Assembly: GCA_003600225.1 (NCBI GenBank)
Contig: QZFT01000018.1
Span: forward strand, 1 to 64,000
Direction of reading: 5' to 3'
Length of the DNA: 64,000 nt
DNA from: Pseudonocardiaceae bacterium YIM PH 21723
GTDB taxonomy: Bacteria > Actinomycetota > Actinomycetes > Mycobacteriales > Pseudonocardiaceae
The translations under genes and the position numbers were made by a program. Every line of letters begins with the position of its first letter. The first letter of the stretch is position 1. Positions 8,568 through 16,086 of the stretch are shown one piece after another. A model generated the notes under the pieces. That model did not search any database, was not told the DNA's origin, and was given only the letters and a program-made list of their open reading frames with translations.

Positions 8568-9455
8568 TCAGCCGCCACAACCGCCACCGCCGCCGCCACC
8601 TCCGCCACAACCGCCACCGCCGCCACAGCTGCTGCCCGAGCTGCTGCCGGAGTCGAAGAAGCCAGAACTGGAACCGCCCGTGCTGCCGCTCAGGAAGGCG
8701 TTCTTGACCTCCTGATCGGGGAACATGGTCATGCCGTAGAGGGCGATCGGCGCCATGCCGAGGGCCAGCATCGCCGGGTCGAGCCCCTGCTCGTTCGACG
8801 GCAGTTGCTGCTGCGGCCGGTGCCGGGCCTTCGCCTCGGCCAGCGCGCGGTCGCCGGCCATGGTGGCCAGGTGCGGGACCGGCTTGATGCCACGGCAGGG
8901 CAGCCAGACGAACCCGGTGAAGATCAGCGCGATGAGCAGGAAGCCCACCGACTTGCCGCCGCCGATTCCGGCCGCGAGCCGGGCCAGTCCCACGGCCAGC
9001 AGTAGCGGGAACAGCCACAACAGCCGGCCTACCGCGGCGGCCTTCACCTGGGACACGACGAGGCCCTGCTGTTCCAGCCGGGCCCGGATCTCCTCGATCC
9101 GCGAGCTGGTCTTCAGCCGGCTGCGCACCGCGTCCGCCCTGGCCCCGCCCCCGACGGAGTTGAGCACGTCCTGCTGCATCCCGTCCGCGGCCCGGGTGCC
9201 GGTCGGGCTCAGGCTCGCGCCCCGGCTGACCCGCAGTCCGCCACTGGCGATGAGCCCACTGATCGCGGTGTCCACCACCCGGTTCGAGCCGCCGGACATG
9301 TAGGCGAGCTCGTAGTGTCCCGGCGTGCCGTACTGGAGGCCTTCGGGCGACCGGCGCGCGTTGCGCCGCGCCATGATCAGGATGACCACCACGGCGATGA
9401 GCCCGGCCCCGTACATCGCGAGGAACGTCGGGCCGGGAATGCCCCAAGTGTCCAT
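8568..9455 (-). CDS. TIGR04222-type membrane protein with Gly/Cys-rich tail, first gene of operon
   Basis: A 295-residue protein. I prefer ATG 9455 (MDTWGIPGPTFLAMYG), the usual family start, preceded by a G-run 4-5 nt upstream; ATG 9467 would add four residues. It has an N-terminal membrane helix, then YELAYMSGGSNRVVDTAISGLIASGG (about 48-73), two membrane segments near 148-190, and PIALYGMTMFPDQEVKNAFLSG. The last 40 residues are Ser/Gly-rich and end in long Gly runs carrying three Cys (SSCGGGGGCGG and GGGCGG). It heads the six-gene minus-strand set reaching 4917 and shares a 100-bp divergent promoter region with the GNAT gene. Confidence 0.85.
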   Translation of the reverse strand: MDTWGIPGPTFLAMYGAGLIAVVVILIMARRNARRSPEGLQYGTPGHYELAYMSGGSNRVVDTAISGLIASGGLRVSRGASLSPTGTRAADGMQQDVLNSVGGGARADAVRSRLKTSSRIEEIRARLEQQGLVVSQVKAAAVGRLLWLFPLLLAVGLARLAAGIGGGKSVGFLLIALIFTGFVWLPCRGIKPVPHLATMAGDRALAEAKARHRPQQQLPSNEQGLDPAMLALGMAPIALYGMTMFPDQEVKNAFLSGSTGGSSSGFFDSGSSSGSSCGGGGGCGGGGGGGGGCGG

Positions 9456-9555
9456 GTGAACCCCCATCGGCGGCGTCGGATGCGGCCCATTGTCCGGGCA
9501 ATTACCTTGTGTACGCGCAGTATGCTCGGATCGTTGCCTGGGGGAGGGACTTTCG

Positions 9556-10101
9556 ATGTTTTCTTACTCGCTGGACGAGCACACCACACTGGCTCCGATC
9601 GAACCGTGGCAGGCGCCGGCGTTCCTCGCACAGGTCGAGGCGGGCCGCGGGTACCTGGGGAAGTTCCTGAACTGGCCCGCCACCATCGTCGACGAGGCGA
9701 GTGCCCGCGCGTGGTTGCAGGTGTACGCCGACGGTTACGCGGACGACACCCGCCGGATCATCGGTATCTGGGACACCTCCGGCGAACTGCTCGGCGGCGT
9801 GGTGCTGCTGAAGATGGACCACCAGCTCGGCAAGGTGGAGATGGGTGTGTGGCTGGTCCCGCACGCGAGCGGCCGCGGCCTGGCCACTCGGACCTGCGCG
9901 TATGCCCTGGACTGGGCGTTCGGCGCGCGTGGCCTGCACCGGGTGGAGTGGCAGGTGGACCCGGAGAACGCCGCCAGCCGCGCCGTGGCGGCCCGGCTGG
10001 GCATGGTGTGCGAGGGCAGGTTCCGCGACTCCTACCGGCTGGGCGGCGAGTACCGGGACACCGAGCTCTGGGCCATCCTGGCCACCGACTGGCCCCGCTG
10101 A
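9556..10101 (+). CDS. GNAT N-acetyltransferase (RimJ/RimL type)
   Basis: A 181-residue acetyltransferase using acetyl-CoA, probably on a protein N-terminus or a small amine. ATG 9556 follows a strong GGGGGAGGGAC site; the 22 codons before it are not needed. The acetyl-CoA loop is WLVPHASGRGLATRTCAYALDWAF (about residues 101-124), followed by the RimJ/L pattern HRVEWQVDPENAASRAVAARLGM and EGRFRDSYRLGGEYRDTELWAIL. It lies alone, divergent from the MNIO operon and convergent with msrB across a hairpin. Its target is not evident. Confidence 0.88.
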   Translation: MFSYSLDEHTTLAPIEPWQAPAFLAQVEAGRGYLGKFLNWPATIVDEASARAWLQVYADGYADDTRRIIGIWDTSGELLGGVVLLKMDHQLGKVEMGVWLVPHASGRGLATRTCAYALDWAFGARGLHRVEWQVDPENAASRAVAARLGMVCEGRFRDSYRLGGEYRDTELWAILATDWPR

Positions 10102-10117
10102 CCAGCTCAGCGGGGCC
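10091..10117. terminator. Bidirectional hairpin between convergent genes
   Basis: Perfect 11-bp arms (10091-10101 and 10107-10117) around a 5-nt loop, overlapping the stop of the GNAT gene and just past the msrB stop. No U-run on either side. Confidence 0.65.
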
Positions 10118-10123
10118 AGGCGG

Positions 10124-10543
10124 TTACTCCTGCGGTTCCAGCCGGAGGCTGATGGAGTTGATGCAGTAGCGGAGGTCGGTGGGCGTCGTGTAGCCCTCGC
10201 CCTCGAACACGTGGCCCAGGTGGCTGTGGCAGCGGGCGCACAGCACCTCGACCCGCTTCATACCCAGGGTGTTGTCGGTCCGTTCGATGATGGCGTCACC
10301 GGCCAGGGGCGTGAAGAACGACGGCCAGCCGCAGTGCGAGTCGAACTTCGTCTCGCTGCGGAAAAGCTCCGCGTCACAGGCCCGGCAGTGGTAGACGCCC
10401 ACGGTCTTGGTGTCGGTGTATTCGCCGCGAAACGCCGGTTCGGTGCCCGCCTCGCGCAGCACCCGGAACTCGTCGGGGCTCAGCTGGGCGCGCCACTCGT
10501 CCTCGCTCTTGACGACTTTCGCAGCAGGCATCTCGGTGGTCAT
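10124..10543 (-). CDS. msrB: Peptide-methionine (R)-S-oxide reductase MsrB
   Basis: A 139-residue cytosolic enzyme that reduces the R epimer of methionine sulfoxide in proteins. All landmarks are present. Zinc-binding pairs are C53-x2-C56 and C102-x2-C105. The catalytic Cys is C127 in RYCINSISL. GWPSFF and HSHLGHVFEGEG form the substrate site. Length is normal and the start ATG 10543 leaves a plausible short N-terminus. C71 in SHCGWPSFF is a candidate partner Cys. It is convergent with the GNAT gene and 38 bp downstream of a small membrane-protein gene. Confidence 0.96.
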   Translation of the reverse strand: MTTEMPAAKVVKSEDEWRAQLSPDEFRVLREAGTEPAFRGEYTDTKTVGVYHCRACDAELFRSETKFDSHCGWPSFFTPLAGDAIIERTDNTLGMKRVEVLCARCHSHLGHVFEGEGYTTPTDLRYCINSISLRLEPQE

Positions 10544-10581
10544 GCCACCACCCTAATGATGCCTAGCCGTGCATGCCCGGC

Positions 10582-10896
10582 TCAGCCGAAGAACGTCTCG
10601 AACACGTAAGACACGACACCGGTGACCCCCTGCAGCACGCCGAGCAGGATCAGCAGTACGACCACCACGCCCGCCAGTTTCAGCAGACCCCTGGCCCGCC
10701 GGATACCCGAGGCGAAGTCGGCCGTCGAGTCGATGTAGCCCTCCACCGTGTTCGGCGGTGGTGGCTTCTCGATCCGGTCCAGGTGCTGGGCAAACGCCTT
10801 GACCTCGGGATCCTGCGGGTCAAGGCCGATCAGGTCGTCCACGAACCGGCCCTGTGGGGGCTTCGGCTCGTCGTCCCGGTCGGAAGCGGATGTCAT
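10582..10896 (-). CDS. Small single-pass membrane protein, unknown function
   Basis: A 104-residue protein with an acidic, proline-containing cytoplasmic N-terminus (about 70 residues) and one strongly hydrophobic helix near residues 73-97 close to the C-terminus. I do not recognise a family. It has no Shine-Dalgarno; instead TACCGT ends 6 nt before the ATG, so the mRNA is probably leaderless. This -10 box overlaps the one for the divergent LigD-like gene, so the pair may be reciprocally expressed. Confidence 0.7.
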   Translation of the reverse strand: MTSASDRDDEPKPPQGRFVDDLIGLDPQDPEVKAFAQHLDRIEKPPPPNTVEGYIDSTADFASGIRRARGLLKLAGVVVVLLILLGVLQGVTGVVSYVFETFFG

Positions 10897-10902
10897 ACGT
10901 CA

Positions 10903-10912
10903 ACGGTAGCGT
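10903..10912. promoter_or_regulatory. Overlapping divergent -10 boxes for two leaderless genes
   Basis: On the plus strand TAGCGT (10907-10912) ends 7 nt before GTG 10920. On the minus strand TACCGT (10908-10903) ends 6 nt before ATG 10896. Both fit the actinobacterial TANNNT box at leaderless spacing, and they share two base pairs. Confidence 0.5.
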
Positions 10913-10919
10913 CTCCGCC

Positions 10920-11942
10920 GTGGCCAAGAGCGAGGCGATCGAGCTGACCGTGGGCGAACGCACGGTCCGTCTGTCCAGCCCGGACAAGATCTACTTTCCG
11001 GACCGGGGCATCACCAAACGTCAGGTGGCCGAGTACTACCTGACCGTGGCCGACCCGCTGCTGCGGGTGCTGCGAGACCGGCCCACCACGCTGAAGCGAT
11101 TCGTGGACGGGGTCACCGGCGAGGCGTTCTACGCGAAGCGCGTGCCCAAGGGCGCCCCGGACTGGGTCGAGTCGGTGCGCATCACCTTCCCGTCCGGCCG
11201 CACCGCCGACGAGGTCTGCCCGACCGAACCCGCCGTGCTCGCCTGGGCGGCGAACCTCGGCACCTTCGACTTCCACCCGTGGCCGGTGCGCAGGCCGGAC
11301 GTGGATCACCCCGACGAACTGCGCATCGACCTCGACCCGCAGCCGGGCACCGACTTCCATGACGCGGCGAAGGTGGCCGGCGTGCTGCGCGAGGTGCTCG
11401 GCGAGGCGGGCCTGACCGGCTTCCCGAAGACCTCCGGTGGCCGCGGCATCCACGTGCTGGTGCCCATCCGCCCGGAGTGGGACTTCATCGACGTCCGGCA
11501 CGCGGTCATCGCCCTGGGCCGCGAGGTGGAGCGCCGGATGCCGGAGCAGGCCACCGTGGCGTGGTGGAAGGAGGAGCGCGGCGAGCGGGTGTTCCTGGAC
11601 TACAACCAGGCCGCCAGGGACCGCACCATCGCCTCCGCCTGGTCGGTGCGCGGCACTCCCCGGGCGACGGTCTCCGTCCCGGTGACCTGGGAAGATCTGT
11701 CCACAGTGGACCCCGATGACTTCGACGTGCTCACCGCACCCGCCTGGCTCGCCGAGCGGGGCGATCTGCTGGCCGGGCTGGACGACGAGCGGTACGGCAT
11801 CGAGACGGCCCTCGACTGGTACGCCCGGGACGAGCGCGACCATGGCCTCGGCGAGATGCCCTATCCACCGGACTACCCGAAGATGCCCGGCGAGCCGCCC
11901 CGGGTGCAGCCGTCGAAGGCGAAGAAGCCCGCCACTTCTTGA
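10920..11942 (+). CDS. LigD-type NHEJ polymerase/primase domain protein
   Basis: A 340-residue stand-alone polymerase domain of the archaeo-eukaryotic primase superfamily, as found in LigD, which fills or extends DNA ends during Ku-dependent non-homologous end joining. Visible landmarks are LSSPDKIYFPDRGITKRQVAEYY at the N-terminus, LRIDLDPQPGTDF with the metal-binding DxD (about residue 135), KTSGGRGIHVLVPI, and FLDYNQAARDRTIASAWSVRGTPRATVSVPV. I chose GTG 10920 since TAGCGT precedes it at leaderless spacing; ATG 10890 is an alternative. A separate ATP-dependent ligase lies at 14330-15412, so polymerase and ligase are split genes here. No Ku gene is in the window. Confidence 0.92.
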   Translation: MAKSEAIELTVGERTVRLSSPDKIYFPDRGITKRQVAEYYLTVADPLLRVLRDRPTTLKRFVDGVTGEAFYAKRVPKGAPDWVESVRITFPSGRTADEVCPTEPAVLAWAANLGTFDFHPWPVRRPDVDHPDELRIDLDPQPGTDFHDAAKVAGVLREVLGEAGLTGFPKTSGGRGIHVLVPIRPEWDFIDVRHAVIALGREVERRMPEQATVAWWKEERGERVFLDYNQAARDRTIASAWSVRGTPRATVSVPVTWEDLSTVDPDDFDVLTAPAWLAERGDLLAGLDDERYGIETALDWYARDERDHGLGEMPYPPDYPKMPGEPPRVQPSKAKKPATS

Positions 11943-11985
11943 CCGGGGGGTTGGTCGGGGTGCTTCTGGGCTGTTGTCGAAGGAT

Positions 11986-12364
11986 GGCTTTGGAGGGGGA
12001 GACGGGTGGCGGGCGGGGTCTTTCCTGCCTGCGTGTTGGGTGGGGGCACGCCTGTCTGGCTTTTCGGGGCCGCTTCCGCGGGGGACCTGAAGGACGCCAT
12101 CAGGTACTACCGTCCACTGTGGACTGACTCTGTTTTCCGTCTTCAAGACCGAGAACTGGTCACTTTTCGGTCTTGAAGACGGAAAACAGTCCTGCCGGTC
12201 ACCCACAGGGGCGCCATTGGGCGCAGTAGTCCCAGTGGCCACGCGGAGGTTCGCGCCGGAGGTGATCGAGGCCGAAGTTTGCCCGAAGATCCAGAACGGC
12301 GTGCGCCCACCGGACGGCCCGGCAGGAAAGACGGCCTCACCCGCCCGTCTCCTCCTCCAAAGCC
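11986..12364. mobile_element. MITE-like composite repeat with 67-bp inverted ends (copy 1)
   Basis: The left end 11986-12052 and the right end 12298-12364 are each exactly 67 bp and inverted copies of each other at roughly three positions in four (GGCTTTGGAGG...GCACGCC). Inside are a GTCCACTGTGGAC palindrome and a 23-bp-arm hairpin. A second copy lies at 35328-35790 and one end alone at 47408-47472. It contains no open frame that looks coding and sits just after the LigD-like gene. Confidence 0.75.
12130..12189. repeat. Family B hairpin, 23-bp perfect arms
   Basis: Arms 12130-12152 and 12167-12189 are perfect inverted copies around a 14-nt loop. The core TTCCGTCTTCAAGACCGA recurs at 40279-40328 as TTCCGTCTGCAAGACCGA, with the matching change in the other arm. 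It may act as a terminator for the LigD-like gene. Confidence 0.7.
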
Positions 12365-12650
12365 TTCTTTCGCCGACCGCTCGAACCGGCGGAACAGGCC
12401 GCAAAGACGGGCCCGCAGCTGGTTGAGTGCTCAAAAAGAGCTGCGTAAGTAGCCGGGTTCGCATGGGATTCCCAGGTCACCCGCCCTTGTGGTCTATCGG
12501 TATGCGCTTTCCGCTACGCATTGCGATAACTGCATGGATTCAGGCCTTGCGAAAGTGACGTGGGCCTTCATGCCCGCGGCGGTGTGCCCTGTGGCTGACC
12601 GCTTCTAGCGTTCGTCCTTGGAGGTTGAGTCGACAACTCGGGAGGTTGCA
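12365..12650. other. Intergenic region upstream of the Cys-rich mini-gene
   Basis: No CDS or RNA gene seen. It is AT-richer than its surroundings and presumably holds the promoter of the 22-residue peptide. Two direct copies of GGAGGTTG (12620-12627 and 12641-12648) flank a small GAGTCGACAACTC inverted repeat close to the start. Confidence 0.4.
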
Positions 12651-12719
12651 ATGTCCGGTGGATGCAGCTGCTGCTCGACCTGCACTGGACCCGGCTGCGG
12701 GTGCTGCTCGGGCTGTTAG
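12651..12719 (+). CDS. 22-residue cysteine-rich peptide
   Basis: ATG 12651 to TAG 12717-12719 encodes 22 residues, eight of them Cys (positions 5, 7, 8, 11, 16, 18, 19 and 22) with Gly, Ser, Thr and one Pro filling the rest; there are no charged or aromatic residues. The pattern is two similar halves, each with CxCC then C. A strong GGGAGG site lies six nt before the ATG, and the reading frame is short but exact. It could be a miniature metallothionein or zinc/copper peptide, or a precursor of a modified peptide; an MNIO enzyme is encoded 3-7 kb away. It is convergent with the hydrolase-like lipoprotein gene. Function is unknown; the ORF itself is well supported by its site and composition. 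Confidence 0.6.
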   Translation: MSGGCSCCSTCTGPGCGCCSGC

Positions 12720-12750
12720 GTCACGGCGTAATCAGAACGGCGTAATCAGA

Positions 12751-14286
12751 TCAAGGCGGGCAGACGGTTCCGGACTTCGGCGCAACGCCGTCGACCAGGA
12801 ACCGCTGCGCCGCCGCCGTCGCGCATGGTGAAGTGGGAATGGCGCCATGACCGGCACCCTGCCACTTCACCTGCACGCCTGAACTCAGTTGTTCGGCGGC
12901 GCGCGTGGTACCCGGTTGCGGGGTCACCGGATCGGCGAGGGTCGAGATGACCACGACCGGCGGGGAACCCGCGGCCTGAATGACGGGCAGCGGCCTGGCC
13001 GGCACCGGCCAGGCGCTGCACCACAGGAGTTGCTGGGCCACCAGGACACCGAACAGCGGGTGCTTGCCGCGCCACTGGGTGGCCAGTCCCGCGACCTTCT
13101 CCGGGGGAAGGCGCGTCGCGGTGTCATTGCACCCGGTCGCCAGTCCCGGATCGAGGCCCGCCGGGCCGGTTTCGCTGGACAGGTACGGGCGGATCAGCGT
13201 GCCGAGACCGCTGCCGTCGCCGGCTCCCGCCTTGGCCAGAGCGTCGGCCAGCGCGGGCCATCCCTGCCGGTTCGCCAGGCCGTTCAGCAGGGTCCGGGCG
13301 GCCAGGCCATTGGTGATGCTGATGCCGTCCGGGCTGGTCAGCGGCTGACCACGCAGCTGTTCCAGCAGTGTGGTGACCGCCTTGCGCGGCTCGGCGCCCA
13401 GCGGGCAACCACGCAGCACGCAGTCGGTGGCGAAGGCGTCGAAGGTCTGCTCCGCACCCTGGGCCCTGGTCTCCGCCGCGCTGGACGGGTCCGGCAGCGG
13501 GTCGACCGCCCCATCCAGGACGAACCGGCCGATGGCCTCCGGATAACGCTGGGCGAACACGCCGAGCACCCGAGAGCCCTCGCCGTGGCCGAGGGCGTTC
13601 AGCCGGTGTGCCCCGAGGCGCTCGCGCACCAGGTCCAGGTCGCCGGCGGCGCGCCAGGTGTCGTAGGCGGGCAGCCGCTCGTCCAGGTCCAGCACGCATT
13701 CCTGGCTGGCCTCGCGGGCCGCGTCGACCAGCTTGCCCAGGCCGCGCAGTTCGGTGATCGAGGTGTCGAAGGAGGCGAGCTTGACCCGGGTCTCCCTGGG
13801 CAGGCAGGTCACCGGGTTCGACTCCCCGGAGCCCCGGCGGTCGATGCCGATCACCGCGAACCGGCTGAGGATCTCCGGCGGCAGCGACAGCGCCAGCCGG
13901 GCGGCGTAGACGGTGCCGGGTTCGCCGGTGATGTCGTTGCTGACCACCAGCGGAGTGCTGCCGGTTCCCGCCTTGAGCAGGGACAGCCGGACCCCGCCGC
14001 GGCCGGGCCGCGACGGCGGGTCCAGGGTGCCGTTCACCGTGACGCAGGAGAACGTCTGGCCCTTGAGATCGCCGATCTTGGTAGCCGTCTCCGCGGTGCA
14101 GTCGGTCCAGTTCAGCGTGCTGCTCTGCGGGTTCTCCAGCGGCGGCACCGGCGCGGGTGGCGCGGAGCTGGGCGTGCTGGAATCGCCGGGCCGGGCGGCG
14201 ATCGCCGGGCTGCGGGAGGGGCCGACGGTGCAGCCCGCCACCACCGTCAGCAGGCTGAGCAGCAGGGCGAGCAGGCGCAGATGCAC
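12751..14286 (-). CDS. Alpha/beta-hydrolase-fold lipoprotein lacking the nucleophile serine
   Basis: A 511-residue lipoprotein related to the S33 hydrolases. GTG 14286 has AAGGA 9 nt upstream and gives a short signal ending in LTVVAGC (C19, lipobox). A Pro/Ser-rich linker follows, then the fold with GIDRRGSGESNPVTC (about residue 155-170). The nucleophile elbow reads NALGHGEGSRVLG: the place of Ser in GxSxG is Gly, and only the following Ser could substitute. Asp in STLADPVTPQ and His in GAGHGAI of the triad remain, as does the C-terminal TAP-like domain with paired Cys. It may therefore bind rather than cut peptides, or use an altered elbow. It lies 43 bp after the DNA ligase gene on the same strand. 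Confidence 0.82.
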   Translation of the reverse strand: MHLRLLALLLSLLTVVAGCTVGPSRSPAIAARPGDSSTPSSAPPAPVPPLENPQSSTLNWTDCTAETATKIGDLKGQTFSCVTVNGTLDPPSRPGRGGVRLSLLKAGTGSTPLVVSNDITGEPGTVYAARLALSLPPEILSRFAVIGIDRRGSGESNPVTCLPRETRVKLASFDTSITELRGLGKLVDAAREASQECVLDLDERLPAYDTWRAAGDLDLVRERLGAHRLNALGHGEGSRVLGVFAQRYPEAIGRFVLDGAVDPLPDPSSAAETRAQGAEQTFDAFATDCVLRGCPLGAEPRKAVTTLLEQLRGQPLTSPDGISITNGLAARTLLNGLANRQGWPALADALAKAGAGDGSGLGTLIRPYLSSETGPAGLDPGLATGCNDTATRLPPEKVAGLATQWRGKHPLFGVLVAQQLLWCSAWPVPARPLPVIQAAGSPPVVVISTLADPVTPQPGTTRAAEQLSSGVQVKWQGAGHGAIPTSPCATAAAQRFLVDGVAPKSGTVCPP

Positions 14287-14329
14287 GAGGGGAGATCCTT
14301 GATCGGCGGGGGATGGAGCACTTTCCACG

Positions 14330-15412
14330 TTACTTGGCTCGCACCTCCCCGTGCAGCACCGCCTCCAGGTCGTAGCGCACCGGTTCGTCCAGCTGCGCGT
14401 AGTCGCACGAGGTCGCCGTGCGGTCCGGGCGCCAGCGGTGGAACCGGGCGGTGTGCCGGAACCGCTTGGGCGCGTGGCCCTCGGTGTGTTCGTAGCGCAC
14501 CTCGAGCACCCGGTCCGGGCGCAGCGGCACCCACGGCTGCTCGCCGCTGCGCCAGCGGCTCTCCGCGCCGGGCAGCCGCTGGTTCTCGTGGTCTCCGGTC
14601 AGCCAGGGGTGGTCCGGATCGTCGGTGATCAGGTCGGCCAGTTCGGTCGCCAGTTCCCGGCGCACCGCCGCGGTGAACGAGCCGACCACGCCAACGTGGT
14701 GCAGCCGGCCCTGGTCGTCGTGCAGGCCCAGCATCAGCGAGCCGACGCTGGTGCCGGGTTCGGTGTCCTTGTACCAGCGCAGGCCGGCGACCACGCAGTC
14801 CGCGGTGCGCTCGTGCTTGAACTTCAGCAGCGTGCGCTTGTTCGGTGTGTAGCGGCCGTCGGCGGGCTTGCCGATCACCCCGTCGAGGCCGGCGCCCTCG
14901 AAGACGGTGAACCACTCGCGGGCCTCGTCGGGGTCCTCGGTGGCCGGGGTGAGGTGTAAACGGGGGCCGCCATGCTGGGCGAGGAGCTTCTCCAGCGCGG
15001 CCCGCCGGGTGCGGAAATCCTCGTCGACCAGGGATTCCTCGCCGATGGCCAGGGCGTCGAACGCGATGTACCGGGCCGGGGTCTGCCCCGCGAGGAGGGT
15101 GACCCTGCTCTTGGCCGGGTGGATGCGTTCGGTGAGCGCGTCGAAGTCCAGGCGCTGGTCGATGTCCACCACCAGTTCGCCGTCCAGCACGCAGTCGGGC
15201 AGCGCGGAGCCGAGTGCCTCGACCACCTCGGGGAAGTATCGCGCCAGGTCACGGCCGGATCGGGACTGCAGGGTGATCTGCCCACCGTCGGCGAACACCA
15301 GGCAGCGGAATCCGTCCCACTTGGGCTCGAAGATCAGCCCGCGGTCGTCCGGGATCGCCGGGGCCGGGCTGGCCAGCATGGGCTGCACCGGCGGAGTCAG
15401 GGGAAGTGCCAC
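14330..15412 (-). CDS. ATP-dependent DNA ligase (LigC-like)
   Basis: A 360-residue ligase that seals nicks using ATP, of the LigC/LigD-ligase-domain type. The adenylated lysine is K31 in FEPKWDG (motif I). SRSGRDLARYFPEV near residue 51, DGELVV near 78 (motif III), FDALAIG near 118, EGLDGVIGKP-like EGAGLDGVIGKPADG near 172 (motif IV) and LLKFKHERTADCVVAG near 195 (motif V) follow, then an OB-fold domain with VGSLMLGL and VPLRPDRVLEVRYEH. It may work with the LigD-type polymerase 2.4 kb away in end joining or in base-excision repair. Confidence 0.94.
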   Translation of the reverse strand: MALPLTPPVQPMLASPAPAIPDDRGLIFEPKWDGFRCLVFADGGQITLQSRSGRDLARYFPEVVEALGSALPDCVLDGELVVDIDQRLDFDALTERIHPAKSRVTLLAGQTPARYIAFDALAIGEESLVDEDFRTRRAALEKLLAQHGGPRLHLTPATEDPDEAREWFTVFEGAGLDGVIGKPADGRYTPNKRTLLKFKHERTADCVVAGLRWYKDTEPGTSVGSLMLGLHDDQGRLHHVGVVGSFTAAVRRELATELADLITDDPDHPWLTGDHENQRLPGAESRWRSGEQPWVPLRPDRVLEVRYEHTEGHAPKRFRHTARFHRWRPDRTATSCDYAQLDEPVRYDLEAVLHGEVRAK

Positions 15413-15458
15413 ACCTCACATACTGCACGTGCGGTCTGACAATTTCTCGCCGACCGGC

Positions 15459-16076
15459 TCAGGGGACGTCCCAGAAGGCGAGTTCGTGATCCAGGGCCTT
15501 GCGGAAGGCGGCCTCGGCGGCTTCCTCGGTGACCAGGCCCTTGGCGTGCGCCTCGTCGAGCATCTGCGCGCAGCGGGCGGCCAGCGCGGCGAACGCCGGA
15601 TCCGAGTAGGTGCCGACCCAGGCCGCGTACCGGCTGTCCGCCGGGGTGCGGTGGGCCAGCCGCTGGCCGATCTCGCTGTAACCCCACATACAGGGCAGCA
15701 TCGCGGCGAGGCCGGTGCCGTAGTCGGCGGCGCTGTCGAGGAGGAAGCCCGAGTAGCCGGCGCAGGCCGGGCCCTTCCGGGCGATGTCCAGCATGGCGCC
15801 GAACTCGGCGGCCAGGCCGCGGTGCAGCCGCAGCTCCTCGTGCCAGGTGTTGTGCGCCAGGTCGACCAGGTCGCCCAGGTGCTCGTCGGGGGCCTGCCAG
15901 GCGAGCCTGCTGAACACCCGCACGTAGTCGAGCAGGAACAGGTAGTCCTGTTCCAGCCAGGACCGGAACACCTCGGGATCGAGGGTGCCGTCGGCGATAC
16001 CGCGCAGGGTCGGGTGGTCCAGCTGGGCGAGCACGCTGGGCTCGCCCAGCGCGGTCAGGCGGGCAGAGAGGGACAT
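15459..16076 (-). CDS. tenA: TenA family aminopyrimidine aminohydrolase / thiaminase II
   Basis: A 205-residue all-helical enzyme that hydrolyses aminopyrimidines to salvage the HMP moiety of degraded thiamine. The catalytic Cys is C129 in LPCMWGY, so this is the TenA_C subgroup; WLEQDYLFLLDYVRVF near residue 40 and HELAFWDVP at the C-terminus are family landmarks. It starts 10 bp after the Asp23-cluster AmaP-like gene and 46 bp before the ligase gene, so may be at the end of the envelope operon. No other thiamine genes are nearby. Confidence 0.93.
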   Translation of the reverse strand: MSLSARLTALGEPSVLAQLDHPTLRGIADGTLDPEVFRSWLEQDYLFLLDYVRVFSRLAWQAPDEHLGDLVDLAHNTWHEELRLHRGLAAEFGAMLDIARKGPACAGYSGFLLDSAADYGTGLAAMLPCMWGYSEIGQRLAHRTPADSRYAAWVGTYSDPAFAALAARCAQMLDEAHAKGLVTEEAAEAAFRKALDHELAFWDVP

Positions 16077-16086
16077 GCCTCCATGC

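Noticed and set aside
7652-8700. CRISPR or satellite repeat suggested by CCGCCGCC/CCACAACC runs
   Set aside because: The runs are codons for the Gly/Cys tails (GGC, GGT, TGT/TGC) at the ends of two membrane-protein genes, with no regular spacers.
12865-14628. 579-codon plus-strand frame across the lipoprotein and ligase junction
   Set aside because: It spans two good minus-strand genes, including the ligase C-terminus, and has no domain of its own.
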